A stretch of 64,000 nucleotides of DNA, taken from positions 1 to 64,000 of the forward strand of contig JAFZBE010000069.1 in the NCBI GenBank assembly GCA_017561935.1, written 5' to 3'. The translations under genes and the position numbers were made by a program. Each line of letters starts with the position of its first letter. Within the stretch, counting starts at the first letter, position 1. This document shows, piece after piece, positions 26,160 to 35,739 of this stretch. The stretch comes from Bacteroidales bacterium. Its GTDB lineage: Bacteria > Bacteroidota > Bacteroidia > Bacteroidales > UBA3663. Under the pieces are notes generated by a model. It made no database searches, was not told the DNA's origin, and saw nothing but the letters and a program-made list of their open reading frames with translations.

Positions 26160-27074
26160 TCAACGATAGGAGCCCATCCAGCGACGTGTCCTCGTACCCG
26201 GATAAATGGTCGGGAAGATGCTCCATGCGGACTTCTTATATTTGTTGACAGCATCCACCGGGACATAGAGACGGGTGTAGTTCATATCGTTACCGAATAC
26301 ATCATCGCCCATTTCAGCTGGCTTGCTGCCACGACAGATGCACTCGACCATAGAACTGCGTTCGAAGGCATGGCTGCCAATGCTCTTCAAGTTCTTGCCG
26401 AAGTCGAGGAACTGAAGGATGGTGCCATCGAAGGCGTAAGGTCCAACAGACTCGAGCGAAGCGGGGAACTTGACATCGGCCAAACCCCAGCACTCGTAGA
26501 AGGCATAACCGGGCACTTCTTTAAGTCCTTCAGGTAGCGTCACCTTACTAAAGTTCTTGCAAGTCGAGAAAGCTGCGGGTGCCAATGCTTTCACACCATC
26601 GGGAACAATATATTCACCGCTCTTGCCCGTAGGACAGCTGACGAGTGTCTTGCCATCGGCAGAGAAGAGCACACCATCGACAGTCTTGAAGTACTGCGAT
26701 CCTGAAGCTACCTCGTAGCGCACCATGTTGAAGCAATGATCGATGGCGTGAGCACCATAGCGCTGGAGGCTAGCTGGAAGAACGAGCACATCGATGAGGT
26801 CGCAGCCCTTGAACGCAGTATCGGCCACAGCAACGACCTTATAGACCATGTCGTCGGCAGGATTGACAATCTGCTCAGGGATAACTACACGTCCCGAGAG
26901 GAAGAGCGAATCCTCGTCGTCATAGCGGACACTTACATTCTGTCCGTCGAGCACTTGGTAGCGCAGACCGTCCTTAGCGAACGTTATCTGTGCCCAAGCC
27001 TGACTCGTTGAGAACACCATACAGAGGACGGCAACTAGTATAGATGAAATATTTTTCATAATGCTTGTTTTCAT
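26160..27074 (-). CDS. BspA-like leucine-rich repeat protein, secreted
   Basis: The signal peptide (SSILVAVLCMVFSTSQAWAQ) is followed by repeated BspA-type LRR units (LRR_5), seen as AFSTCKNFSKVTLPEGLKEV, AFYECWGLADVKFPASL and AFDGTILQFLDFGKNLKSIG. BspA-like proteins are surface adhesins in oral and gut Bacteroidales. The C-terminus (LYVPVDAVNKYKKSAWSIF) is the usual end of this type. The start is one of two close ATGs (27074 or 27059); longer readings run into the upstream gene. It is last in the barrel/OmpA cluster and precedes a strong terminator. Confidence 0.88.
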   Translation of the reverse strand: MKTSIMKNISSILVAVLCMVFSTSQAWAQITFAKDGLRYQVLDGQNVSVRYDDEDSLFLSGRVVIPEQIVNPADDMVYKVVAVADTAFKGCDLIDVLVLPASLQRYGAHAIDHCFNMVRYEVASGSQYFKTVDGVLFSADGKTLVSCPTGKSGEYIVPDGVKALAPAAFSTCKNFSKVTLPEGLKEVPGYAFYECWGLADVKFPASLESVGPYAFDGTILQFLDFGKNLKSIGSHAFERSSMVECICRGSKPAEMGDDVFGNDMNYTRLYVPVDAVNKYKKSAWSIFPTIYPGTRTRRWMGSYR

Positions 27075-27102
27075 TTTTAGGTCATCTGAACTCATGTAGG
27101 AA

Positions 27103-28443
27103 TCAGTATGCAGAACGTGTATCCGTGCTGTCGGTCTCCTTGAGACGCCTCGACTCGTGCGAGTTAGGCTTGACGGGGTCATGCTGCGGAACAGGCTTGA
27201 GTTGATCAAGCGGCAAGATATAGAACACTACGGCACGGTTCCATTCGTTGACGATCTTAAACGGCTGCTCCTCGTCGCCCCTGAAGTCCATACTCAAACG
27301 GCTGGGATCGACGCCAAATTCGTCGACAAGCATCGTATAGACAGCCTGGGCACGCTTCTGCGACAACATCATATTGTACTTGGGATAGGCGGTCTGGGCA
27401 TCGGCGTAGCCTGTGATAACCAAGCCCACTTCGGGATGATTTTCCATAAACTTGGCCACCGAACGCACATTACGACGCTGTGCATCGGTCACGAAAGTCT
27501 TGTCGATATAGAACGACACAGTGGTTTCCAACCTCTCTTTGTAGTGCACTACCTCGAAAGGGGTATTATGTGGCACGATATCTTCGTCAACTCCATCGAT
27601 GTAGATATATCTTGGCCTCTGATGACGATAGCCGGAAGCATCCTTCAGATAATAGAGGGCACCCAGCATCACATCGACGTAAGAGTCATAGACGCGGCGG
27701 AAACGCATGCCGTTGTAGGCATCATCGGTGCCATTGAATGACACATCGAGATTGACACTCCACGCTGGAGAAAGGTGGAGTTCGCCAATGAGTCCCACGT
27801 GACCGGCATAGTACCACCTGTTCTTAGTCTTCACATTATAACCATAGCCACTGGCAAGAGGATCGCCCGCATTGTGATGGACACCATTATAGTTACAATC
27901 GCGCCAAGTGGGATGGGCCAGCCAGTCGGTTTTGTCTTTATCGAAACCAAAAGTGTAGAAAGCGCCAAGGCCTACATAACCCTTCAGACTGAACCGGCGG
28001 TCTTCCTTATAGCCCCAAAAAATATTGTGGAAATCGAACACACCATCGACGAAACCAGCAGCCATCGAGTAATCATAGTTGCCGTCATGCTCAGCCCATT
28101 TCTCGAGGAATTCGGAGGTGGACCATTCGCCACGGCCTTCCTGGGCCAAGTAATTAAACGTCATACGCACGCCAAACTGGGGGAAGAAGCTCCTGCCAAC
28201 CTGAATCTGGAAACTGGGGCGTGTCATATCGAAGAAATTACCGAAACGTGTATTCTCGCTCATAGAGTACGAGCCTCCTATAGAAGCGCCGATGAACCAG
28301 TTGGAGACATTCTCGGTCAGATAGACGATACTGTCTGTCTTCTGTTTCCAATAAATCGTATCGGTCTGCAAGCCATCCTGGGCGTATGCACCTGTCATCA
28401 TGCCCACAACGGCGAAACTGAAAGTAAGGATAATCTTTTTCAT
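27103..28443 (-). CDS. OmpA-family outer-membrane barrel protein
   Basis: Signal peptide MKKIILTFSFAVVGMMTGAYAQ, then a barrel domain to about residue 270 and an OmpA-like domain (about 290-410) with VSFYIDKTFVTDAQRR and LSQKRAQAVYTMLVDEFGV. The barrel N-terminus, NWFIGASIGGSYSMSENTRF, is plainly related to that of the gene at 29840 (NWFVGIDVGMGFSMAENTRN). It would link outer membrane and peptidoglycan. An alternative ATG at 28458 overlaps the upstream stop, so translation is likely coupled either way. The C-terminal 30 residues are polar and rich in Ser, Asp and Arg. Confidence 0.87.
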   Translation of the reverse strand: MKKIILTFSFAVVGMMTGAYAQDGLQTDTIYWKQKTDSIVYLTENVSNWFIGASIGGSYSMSENTRFGNFFDMTRPSFQIQVGRSFFPQFGVRMTFNYLAQEGRGEWSTSEFLEKWAEHDGNYDYSMAAGFVDGVFDFHNIFWGYKEDRRFSLKGYVGLGAFYTFGFDKDKTDWLAHPTWRDCNYNGVHHNAGDPLASGYGYNVKTKNRWYYAGHVGLIGELHLSPAWSVNLDVSFNGTDDAYNGMRFRRVYDSYVDVMLGALYYLKDASGYRHQRPRYIYIDGVDEDIVPHNTPFEVVHYKERLETTVSFYIDKTFVTDAQRRNVRSVAKFMENHPEVGLVITGYADAQTAYPKYNMMLSQKRAQAVYTMLVDEFGVDPSRLSMDFRGDEEQPFKIVNEWNRAVVFYILPLDQLKPVPQHDPVKPNSHESRRLKETDSTDTRSAY

Positions 28444-28458
28444 ATCTTTGTCGGGCAT

Positions 28459-29745
28459 TTATTCTTCGTTAATGATAAATATGATATACGTCTTCACTTT
28501 TGGCAACTGTAGTCGCTGAATATGATCCTCGTCGGCATCTACCCAAATGTTCTCATAAGGAATCTGCCAGCGCTGATGCAGCAGTTTGCTGATCGCCCAA
28601 GCGCGCTGGTGGAACGTCTTGTCATCCAGTTTGTTGCTGTTGGTGATGAAGATATTGCTCTTAGGGTTATTCTTGTAGGCAAGTGCGGTCTGATAGACAT
28701 TGTTCTGCTGCAGACGTGGCACTTCCGTAATGCCCTCATCAAACGAGATAAGCGTATAGAGCACATTCTTGTCCACATCAACATAAGTTGTGTCGTACTG
28801 ATCAATAATATCGATGAAGGGACCATGCATGTAGAATTCTCCCTCAGGCTCCTTTTTCGGCTTTCCAGGAACGAAATAGGTCATGCCAAGCAGGATGTCG
28901 AGGTGTCCATCCCACTTCTGGTCGGATACCAGGCCATCGAAAGTGTCGTCGAGGAACCTGTCGGTAACCTCGAGGTTGAGGAACCACCTGTTGCTGAGCT
29001 TGAAGTCGGCTACGGCACCGAACTCCAAGTCAACGAGGTTGCGGGGCGAGGCTGACTTGCGTTTCTCAGCCCACACACTCACAATCGACAACTCCTTTTC
29101 ATTATACGACCAAGTGTGCTCCAAGCCAATGCCTAACAATCCGCTGATGGTGAGTCGGCGCTCGGGATTATATCCCAAGATTAGATTGGTGAAGTTGGGC
29201 AACCACTGGATAGAGATACCCGCGGTGTGCCAATTGTAGGTGTGGAAGTCGGCCAACGCCTTCTCATGTGCAAGGTTGTAGGGATAAAAACTAGCATCGT
29301 ACTTGTTGTCAGCACCACGCACACCCGTTCCACGCCCATAGAAAAGCTGGAATCGCAGGTCGTTGACTGGTGTAAGGTACTTGCCGAAAGTCAGGCCAGC
29401 TGCGAAATTTGTGCGCTTCAGCCAGCCTGCCTCGCTGTCATAGCTTCCCCACGAGTGCATAGCACCCAACTGAAGGCCCAGATGCCAGTTGTGGCGGATG
29501 TCCATCGGGAATTCATATTCCTCAGTCTTGAACAAGTTGGCAATCTGCTCGACCTCCTCATCGGTCGGGAGTGACTGGAGGAGTGCTTCCTCTTCCGATC
29601 TCATCCCTTCATCGACAGCATATTGGCCACCACGATTCCCCCAGATGCTTGTTCTGCTCTCTTGGGCATTGGCAATGAAGTCACTCGATGCCAACAACAA
29701 AGCGATGGCAGCAAATCGAATGATGATGGATTTCATTTTCCTCAT
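28459..29745 (-). CDS. Outer-membrane barrel protein with divergent OmpA-like end
   Basis: Signal peptide ending near LLASSDFIANAQ, then aromatic beta-strand-rich sequence (HNWHLGLQLGAMHSWGSYDS, LTFGKYLTPVNDLRFQLFYG) typical of a barrel. The C-terminal 130 residues (LYTLISFDEGITEV ... IFITNSNKLDD ... RAWAISKLLHQRW) follow the OmpA pattern but lack the usual Asp and Arg peptidoglycan contacts. The start is the ATG before RKMKSIII; an upstream ATG at 29775 gives a less typical signal. It is cotranscribed with the two neighbouring barrel proteins. Function unknown. Confidence 0.8.
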   Translation of the reverse strand: MRKMKSIIIRFAAIALLLASSDFIANAQESRTSIWGNRGGQYAVDEGMRSEEEALLQSLPTDEEVEQIANLFKTEEYEFPMDIRHNWHLGLQLGAMHSWGSYDSEAGWLKRTNFAAGLTFGKYLTPVNDLRFQLFYGRGTGVRGADNKYDASFYPYNLAHEKALADFHTYNWHTAGISIQWLPNFTNLILGYNPERRLTISGLLGIGLEHTWSYNEKELSIVSVWAEKRKSASPRNLVDLEFGAVADFKLSNRWFLNLEVTDRFLDDTFDGLVSDQKWDGHLDILLGMTYFVPGKPKKEPEGEFYMHGPFIDIIDQYDTTYVDVDKNVLYTLISFDEGITEVPRLQQNNVYQTALAYKNNPKSNIFITNSNKLDDKTFHQRAWAISKLLHQRWQIPYENIWVDADEDHIQRLQLPKVKTYIIFIINEE

Positions 29746-29839
29746 ATGATTTTTAGTTATATTTTTATAACGCAATAATTAGCGAATTATTACAATCCCA
29801 AAAGTTAATTAATCAAAATAACCAGGGAAAGGGGCATGA

Positions 29840-30601
29840 TCAATTCAATTCCGTCCAGTAACGATGATATTTTCTAGGATTAGCAAAGCGCTGACGATGT
29901 TGACTGTTAGGAATATAGTAAACAATACCCAGCTTTGCCATCACAAAGAAGTCCAGAGACTGTGAACCGCCCGTCACGCCATTGTATGCATTGTCGGTGG
30001 CATGGAAATCGACTTCGAACGTCAGGTCGCAAGCTCTCATGATGTGGAAGGCAGCTTCGTAGCCTAATTTCGCTGTCCAGTACCATGCCTTCGAACGATC
30101 GACCACGTAGATATCCTCGTACCAATCGTCGACCTTGTCGTCGACATAGAATCTATAAAGTTCTCCACCACCAAGGACCAGATAACCGTCGTACCAGTTG
30201 CGTGAATTGTATTTGCGAAAACAATTCGCGAGATTTAGCATCACGTCGAATGTCCCAACGCCTAATACAAACTGATAAGGAGAATACATATCGCGAAGGT
30301 ATTTCATGGCGGCTGCCGGTGGACGCCCTAACTGGGAAGAAATACCGCCCATCAACCTGAGACTCCACTTCGGAGTGAGTGTTCGACCTATCTGAATCGT
30401 TCCACTGGGAAGCTCTGTCTTGAAGAAGTTGCCATTCCTGGTATTCTCAGCCATCGAAAACCCCATGCCTACATCGATACCAACGAACCAATTACCGGGA
30501 CCCAGATAAGTACGGTCCGACGTCTGTGCCCGACAAACGGAAACAGAAGCCAACGATAGCAGCAACGCGGTAATGCGACAAAAGCGCAAAAATGTACTCA
30601 T
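29840..30601 (-). CDS. Outer-membrane barrel protein without OmpA domain
   Basis: A 253-residue exported protein (ITALLLSLASVSVCRAQ) whose whole length corresponds to the barrel part of the protein at 27103. Shared features include GNFF, IQIGR/IQVGR, FEVDFHATDNAYNG against VDVSFNGTDDAYNG (both mid-barrel), and a C-terminal YYIPNSQHRQRFANPRKY against YYLKDASGYRHQRPRY. It is thus a paralogue that never gained, or has lost, the peptidoglycan-binding end. Its ATG lies only 8 bases after a TATCTTTG box, so the transcript may be nearly leaderless. It is first in the cluster. Confidence 0.8.
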   Translation of the reverse strand: MSTFLRFCRITALLLSLASVSVCRAQTSDRTYLGPGNWFVGIDVGMGFSMAENTRNGNFFKTELPSGTIQIGRTLTPKWSLRLMGGISSQLGRPPAAAMKYLRDMYSPYQFVLGVGTFDVMLNLANCFRKYNSRNWYDGYLVLGGGELYRFYVDDKVDDWYEDIYVVDRSKAWYWTAKLGYEAAFHIMRACDLTFEVDFHATDNAYNGVTGGSQSLDFFVMAKLGIVYYIPNSQHRQRFANPRKYHRYWTELN

Positions 30602-30609
30602 AATCGTGG

Positions 30610-30643
30610 CAAAGATACGAAAAATAATTGTTAAGTGGTCAAA
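30610..30643 (-). promoter_or_regulatory. Promoter of the barrel-OmpA-LRR cluster
   Basis: Minus-strand TTTG (30640-30643), 22-nt spacer, TATCTTTG (30610-30617). The start codon follows after only 8 bases. Confidence 0.55.
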
Positions 30644-30722
30644 ATACCCTCGTTTTTGCCTTATATTGTCACCTTTTTTTATTATTAAATCAATAAAATG
30701 CTATCTTCAGTCGCTATTTATA

Positions 30723-31328
30723 TCACTTCATCTTCAATTCTGACGAAGGTATCGTGCATACCAACTGCCACATTTCTTCCAACACGGAGTAGCAAACCGT
30801 GAGGCCACGGGCGGTGACACCGATCGAGAAATTCTCGGTTAGAGCCAAGAATTCCTCTTCGCCACCCAAGGCTTCGATCACCCAGGCATTTTCGAGTCGT
30901 GCATGGGAAAGAATCTTTTGGCCAAATGCATCCATGTCGTCGATCAGTTCGGCAACGCTCAGCACATGGCCATCCTTTCTGACGAAGGTCAACACGCGAT
31001 AACTGGTATCACCCTCATAATACTCAGTCGGAAGATTTTGCACATTAATACAATAGGTAAGATAATCCTGATCCTGATAGATCAGATGCACTTTGCACAA
31101 GGCCTGAGGGTCTTCTTCGCGATATGCTATCTTGATGCTGTCGAGCCAAGCCGTTACCGCCTTGCATCCCACATCATGACCAAGCAGGTAATCCAATTGC
31201 ACCGTACCCTGTGGCGAATACCAAGTATCCACCTTCACCTCCGAATCGGACATTCGGCCCACACACGCTGTCAGTGCCAGGCCAAGGGAAAGCAAAGTCC
31301 AAACAAATAATGGTCTCATCGTAAACAT
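30723..31328 (-). CDS. Lipoprotein, DUF3298/RsiV-like
   Basis: A 201-residue lipoprotein with signal LLSLGLALTACVG. The body resembles the DUF3298/DUF4163 (RsiV, PdaC-like) pattern: an Asp-rich YLTYCINVQNLPTEYYEGD segment, the RVLTFVRKDGHVLSVAELID motif, and a C-terminal FSIGVTARGLTVCYS. Such proteins lie in the envelope, and one relative binds lysozyme, but the role here is unknown. ATGs at 31328 and 31319 are equally good starts. It follows the C1 peptidase by 22 bases. Confidence 0.65.
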   Translation of the reverse strand: MFTMRPLFVWTLLSLGLALTACVGRMSDSEVKVDTWYSPQGTVQLDYLLGHDVGCKAVTAWLDSIKIAYREEDPQALCKVHLIYQDQDYLTYCINVQNLPTEYYEGDTSYRVLTFVRKDGHVLSVAELIDDMDAFGQKILSHARLENAWVIEALGGEEEFLALTENFSIGVTARGLTVCYSVLEEMWQLVCTIPSSELKMK

Positions 31329-31350
31329 AATTTCTTAGAGTCAAGGTCGA

Positions 31351-32814
31351 TTACTCTTCTCCCAAAAACATAGGATCCCATGCCGGTAGCAAGGTAGGTT
31401 TCTGGTCAAGCATGTCGATGTACTTCTTGGCCACATATTCTTTGCGGATGACGAGTCGGAACATGTAATTGTCGAACCATTCGTCGGTCATGATCAGGTG
31501 TCCCTTATGTCCACTGGATGCGCCCCAACTGTTCTCCACCATCCACTTCTTGATGCGGAGCTTAGCTGGGTCCATCTCTGGTGAAACGGTGTTCAAAGGA
31601 CTCTGGACAGTATCGATATCCACTGCGACCATCGTCATGGCATGGCTCGAACCCGATGCATGCGTATAGACGCGCTGACGCTTGTCCATCTTGAAATCGG
31701 TTCCCAGAAGAGACTCGTAGTCGAAGTTATTGAGGTCGAGGGTGCCGTTCTTGCGGTTGAGGTACTTTGCCACGTCGCACGAGAAATACATAGCCGTGGA
31801 GTCACGCAAGGAAGCAACTGCCATCGGCTTGATCTCGTCGGCAGGCAGATTCAAATATACCCAGTCGTGGCCATCGTAAGTGTGACGATCGTAATCGATC
31901 TGATAGGTCTTGTAGTATTCGCGGAGCGGGTCATTCATCACCATGATGTAGTTGTCGTACAGCGCATCATCGTCCCAGTACTTGGCATAGAAGGATTGAG
32001 GAGTATAAGTCTCATTGCTGACAACCTCATCATTCGCCGATCGTTCGGTAAATGTGAATGATGTGGGGGGTACTCCGTAGGCAAGTGTGAGGATATGGTA
32101 GATGGTGCCCAACATCTCGACCTTGCGCTTCTCGAGTTGGGAAACTGGAGCTGCCTTCTTTCCCCTTTCGGTGGGATTGGCCATTGCACGAAGTTCGAGA
32201 CCCATTTCGCGGAGCTTCCACTTGAGCAACATGTTAATGTCGCGCGTATTGTTGGCCTGATAGTTGTCGGGCATCACGTCGTAGGGTACTACGCCATACT
32301 TCTGCACGAGGTCGGCTCCGCCACAGAATGTTCCGCCATCAGAGAGCGGGTTCTGGAAGAGCCAATCCACCATGCGATCATCGTCGGCCTTCTGACGCGT
32401 ATCGATGATACCCTGGAGGAAGAGGTTCGACTTCTCAAGCTGATCATAGAAGAAAAGATAGGTGCAAGACAACTCCAATCCCTTCAGGTTGTGCTTGTTG
32501 ATGGCCTTACTGCGCAGTACATTCATCGAAGTGAAAAGCCAACAGCGGCCCGAAGAAGCCTGATCGGTGATGCCTTTGTTGGGCACACGATAAGTGAAGT
32601 GATCGTCGGTGGCACTGAGTGTCGAGGCATCGGTAGCGAGCACAGAAATGCTGGTGCCAGCCAACGCATTGCGTACCACCTTATCTTGTGGCTGAACGGT
32701 CTGTTGCAACTGTTGGAGCACCTCGGGTGTGATGGCAGTTTGGGAAGAGACTTCAAAAGTCAAAACTGAAAGCGTAGCCACGAAGGCAGCGCATTTAAAT
32801 GAATTCTTTTTCAT
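31351..32814 (-). CDS. pepC: Exported aminopeptidase C / bleomycin-hydrolase family (C1B)
   Basis: Papain-fold cysteine peptidase of family C1B. The catalytic residues are visible: Cys 91 in QASSGRCWLFTSMNVLR, His in SGSSHAMTMVAVD, and Asn in VENSWG. Unlike the cytosolic PepC of Gram-positive bacteria it carries a signal peptide (KCAAFVATLSVLTFEVSSQ), as do many Bacteroidales homologues, and so works outside the cytoplasm, presumably on peptides in the periplasm. Length 487 is normal. Confidence 0.92.
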   Translation of the reverse strand: MKKNSFKCAAFVATLSVLTFEVSSQTAITPEVLQQLQQTVQPQDKVVRNALAGTSISVLATDASTLSATDDHFTYRVPNKGITDQASSGRCWLFTSMNVLRSKAINKHNLKGLELSCTYLFFYDQLEKSNLFLQGIIDTRQKADDDRMVDWLFQNPLSDGGTFCGGADLVQKYGVVPYDVMPDNYQANNTRDINMLLKWKLREMGLELRAMANPTERGKKAAPVSQLEKRKVEMLGTIYHILTLAYGVPPTSFTFTERSANDEVVSNETYTPQSFYAKYWDDDALYDNYIMVMNDPLREYYKTYQIDYDRHTYDGHDWVYLNLPADEIKPMAVASLRDSTAMYFSCDVAKYLNRKNGTLDLNNFDYESLLGTDFKMDKRQRVYTHASGSSHAMTMVAVDIDTVQSPLNTVSPEMDPAKLRIKKWMVENSWGASSGHKGHLIMTDEWFDNYMFRLVIRKEYVAKKYIDMLDQKPTLLPAWDPMFLGEE

Positions 32815-32836
32815 TATTATTCATGTATTATGGGTG

Positions 32837-32844
32837 CAAAAATA
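32837..32844 (-). promoter_or_regulatory. -7 box (TATTTTTG) of the C1 peptidase gene
   Basis: Minus-strand TATTTTTG, 22 nt before the ATG. A weak CTTG lies near the -33 position. Confidence 0.45.
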
Positions 32845-32905
32845 GGATAAAAAACCGAGTTTTCCAAGAAAACAAGGATTTTTTTGCAAATTATACGTCA
32901 AATGC

Positions 32906-32936
32906 TTTGCCGTTTCATGATTTTATGATATCTTTG
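32906..32936 (+). promoter_or_regulatory. Promoter of fkp
   Basis: TTTG (32906-32909), 19-nt spacer, TATCTTTG (32929-32936). The distance argues for the second ATG (32962) as the fkp start, because the first (32947) would leave almost no leader. Confidence 0.75.
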
Positions 32937-32961
32937 TGCGAAATTAATGCCTCAAAACCTC

Positions 32962-35739
32962 ATGAAAAAGTTGCTATCATTGCCCCCTAATCTGGTGGGA
33001 TGTTTCCACGATATCACAGGCAAGAGCCGCGACGAGTGGTTCTGTACCAACGATCCCATAGGAGCCAAGCTCGGAAGCGGTGGCGGTACTGCATGGGCCA
33101 TCAGCAAAGCACGCGAGGCACAATGGTTGCGTCCCGGAGAGCGTGCCATCCTGCTCCATGCGGGCGGACAGTCACGACGCCTGCCCGCCTATGCCCCATC
33201 GGGCAAAATCCTTACTCCCATACCCGTGTTCCGCTGGAAACGCGGTCAGCGTCTTTCGCAGACGCTGCTCGACCTGCAGTTACCGCTTTTCGAGAACATC
33301 ATGCAGCGCGCTCCCAAGTCGTTGACCACGATGATCGTAAGTGGTGACGTATATATCCGTGCTACGGGGCCTTTGCAGGCCATCCCTGAGGCAGATGTAG
33401 TCTGCTACGGACTTTGGGCGAGTTCGTCATTGGCACGCAATCATGGCGTCTTCGTCTCCAAACGTGCCACACCTGACGTTCTCGAATATATGCTCCAAAA
33501 ACCTTCGGTCGAGACACTGAGCCACCTCATGCGCGACAGCTTCTTCCTGATGGACATCGGCATCTGGCTCTTTTCCGACAAAGCTATTAACCTACTGATG
33601 AAACGTTCGCTGAAAGCGACGACCTCCGATACTGCGCTAAAGGCTGAGGATGTCGGGTTCTACGACATGTATTCAGAGTTTGGCATGGCCCTCGGTTCCC
33701 ATCCACGCATCGTGGACCCGGAACTGAACGAGCTGAAGGTGATGATACTTCCCTTGCCAGGCGGCGAGTTCCATCACTACGGCACGTCGCCCGAAATGAT
33801 TTCCTCGACACTCGCCGTCCAGAACTCCGTCATCAACCAGCACGAAATTTTGCGCAAGGGTCTCAAGCCCCATCCCAGCATCTTCATCCAGAATGCCGAA
33901 TGCCACGTCAAGCTCACCGAAGGCAACGCCAATACGTGGATTGAGAACTCCTACATCGGCCCGCATTGGCAGTTGCATGGCAGCAACATCGTCACAGGTA
34001 TACCCAGGAATGATTGGAAACTCGTCCTTCCCATGGGTATCTGCATCGACATCGTCCCCATCGGTGACAACGGTTGGGTTTTGCGCCCCTATGAATTCTC
34101 TGAGCCGCATCCCGCATGGCTACTGGAGCGCTTGGGTTGCAAAGACTGCGACAATCCTCAGCAGGAAGCGCGTGTCTACCCTGTCGTCGATGATGTCGAG
34201 CAAATGGAAGCCGTGCTTTTATGGATGATTCATGCCGACAACAAGGCTGGTGGGGAAACCATTTGGAACAAGAGTCGGAAGCTGACTGCTGAAGAGATCT
34301 CGGCATACGCCAACCTGCGTCGTCTCACCACCCAACGCGAGGAGTTCCGCAAATCCAACTGGCCAGAACTGGCACGCAACTGGGAGAAGTCGATCTTCTA
34401 TCAGCTCAACCTGAAGGATGCTGCAGAAGAGTTCAAGCGCTTCTGCATACCTGCCCCTGCCGCATTGCCCGACACGGCATCGAGGATGACCAAAATCAGC
34501 GATGCGATGTTCCGTGCACAACTCGCCGGCAATGAAGGCGCAGCCTACGAAGAGCGTGCCTTCGGGCTGATGCGCGAGGGTTTGACCGAAACACTGTTGC
34601 AGCAACAGATGCCCCAGCTCTGCGTTTATGCCGACCAAATCGTCTGGAGCCGTAGTCCTGTGCGCATCGACCTTGCTGGCGGATGGACCGACACACCGCC
34701 CTACTCCTTGATGCAAGGAGGCAATGTGGTCAACATTGCTATCGAACTGAATGGGCAACCTCCCCTGCAGGTTTATATGAAACCTTGCAGAGAAAAGCGT
34801 ATTATCCTTCGAAGCATCGACCTCGGTGCAAGTGAGGTGGTAGTGACGTATGACGATCTTCAGCAGTTCAATAAGGTCGGTTCACCGTTCTCCATTCCAA
34901 AAGCCGCATTGGTGTTGGCCGGCTTCTCGCCCAGGTTCAGCGCCCACAAGTTCGGTTCACTGAAGGAACAACTCGATGCGTTTGGAAGCGGCATCGAGAT
35001 GACGACCTTATCGGCTATCCCTGCAGGCTCTGGACTTGGCACGAGCTCGATGCTGGCAGCCACTGTGCTTGGTGCCGTGAATGACTTCTGCGGACTAGGG
35101 TGGGACAAATACGAGATCTCCAATCGAACGCTTGTTCTCGAACAGTTGCTCACCACCGGTGGCGGTTGGCAAGACCAATATGGTGGCGTACTACATGGCG
35201 TGAAGCTCCTGCAGACGCAACCCGGTTGGCAGCAGCAACCACTGGTGAGGTGGCTGCCCGACACGCTCTTCACAGCGTCAGAATATTCGAAGTGCCACCT
35301 ACTTTATTATACCGGTATCACCCGCACAGCCAAGGGCATCCTTGCCGAGATCGTTCGTGGCATGTTCCTCAACGAGACCGAACGCCTGGACATTCTGGCT
35401 GAGATGAAGCAGCATGCACTCGACCTCTACGACGTCATCCAACGCGGTGCCTTCGTTCCTATGGGACGCCTCATTCGAAAGACCTGGAGCCAGAACCAGC
35501 GTATCGACAGCGGCACCAATCCTCCCGCTGTGCAGGCTATCACTCAGTTGATCGATGACCTCTGCCTCGGCTACAAGTTGCCTGGTGCAGGCGGGGGAGG
35601 TTATCTTTATATGGTTGCCAAGGATGACGAGGCAGCTGCGCGCATCAGAAAGATCCTCCTCTCTTCACCACCCAACGACAAAGCGCGATTCGTTGAAATG
35701 ACCCTCTCGCAAAAAGGACTTGAAATCAGTAAGAGTTGA
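32962..35739 (+). CDS. fkp: Bifunctional L-fucokinase / GDP-L-fucose pyrophosphorylase
   Basis: Converts salvaged L-fucose to fucose-1-phosphate and then GDP-L-fucose for surface glycans, as in Bacteroides Fkp. The N-terminal pyrophosphorylase has WFCTNDPIGAKLGSGGGTAW and the C-terminal GHMP kinase has VRIDLAGGWTDTPPYS, the ATP loop AIPAGSGLGTSSMLAA and the closing LPGAGGGGYLYM. The start at MKKLLSLP matches the known Bacteroides N-terminus. Its stop codon overlaps the ATG of the next gene. Together with gmd and fcl near 50 kb, both routes to GDP-fucose are present. Confidence 0.96.
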   Translation: MKKLLSLPPNLVGCFHDITGKSRDEWFCTNDPIGAKLGSGGGTAWAISKAREAQWLRPGERAILLHAGGQSRRLPAYAPSGKILTPIPVFRWKRGQRLSQTLLDLQLPLFENIMQRAPKSLTTMIVSGDVYIRATGPLQAIPEADVVCYGLWASSSLARNHGVFVSKRATPDVLEYMLQKPSVETLSHLMRDSFFLMDIGIWLFSDKAINLLMKRSLKATTSDTALKAEDVGFYDMYSEFGMALGSHPRIVDPELNELKVMILPLPGGEFHHYGTSPEMISSTLAVQNSVINQHEILRKGLKPHPSIFIQNAECHVKLTEGNANTWIENSYIGPHWQLHGSNIVTGIPRNDWKLVLPMGICIDIVPIGDNGWVLRPYEFSEPHPAWLLERLGCKDCDNPQQEARVYPVVDDVEQMEAVLLWMIHADNKAGGETIWNKSRKLTAEEISAYANLRRLTTQREEFRKSNWPELARNWEKSIFYQLNLKDAAEEFKRFCIPAPAALPDTASRMTKISDAMFRAQLAGNEGAAYEERAFGLMREGLTETLLQQQMPQLCVYADQIVWSRSPVRIDLAGGWTDTPPYSLMQGGNVVNIAIELNGQPPLQVYMKPCREKRIILRSIDLGASEVVVTYDDLQQFNKVGSPFSIPKAALVLAGFSPRFSAHKFGSLKEQLDAFGSGIEMTTLSAIPAGSGLGTSSMLAATVLGAVNDFCGLGWDKYEISNRTLVLEQLLTTGGGWQDQYGGVLHGVKLLQTQPGWQQQPLVRWLPDTLFTASEYSKCHLLYYTGITRTAKGILAEIVRGMFLNETERLDILAEMKQHALDLYDVIQRGAFVPMGRLIRKTWSQNQRIDSGTNPPAVQAITQLIDDLCLGYKLPGAGGGGYLYMVAKDDEAAARIRKILLSSPPNDKARFVEMTLSQKGLEISKS

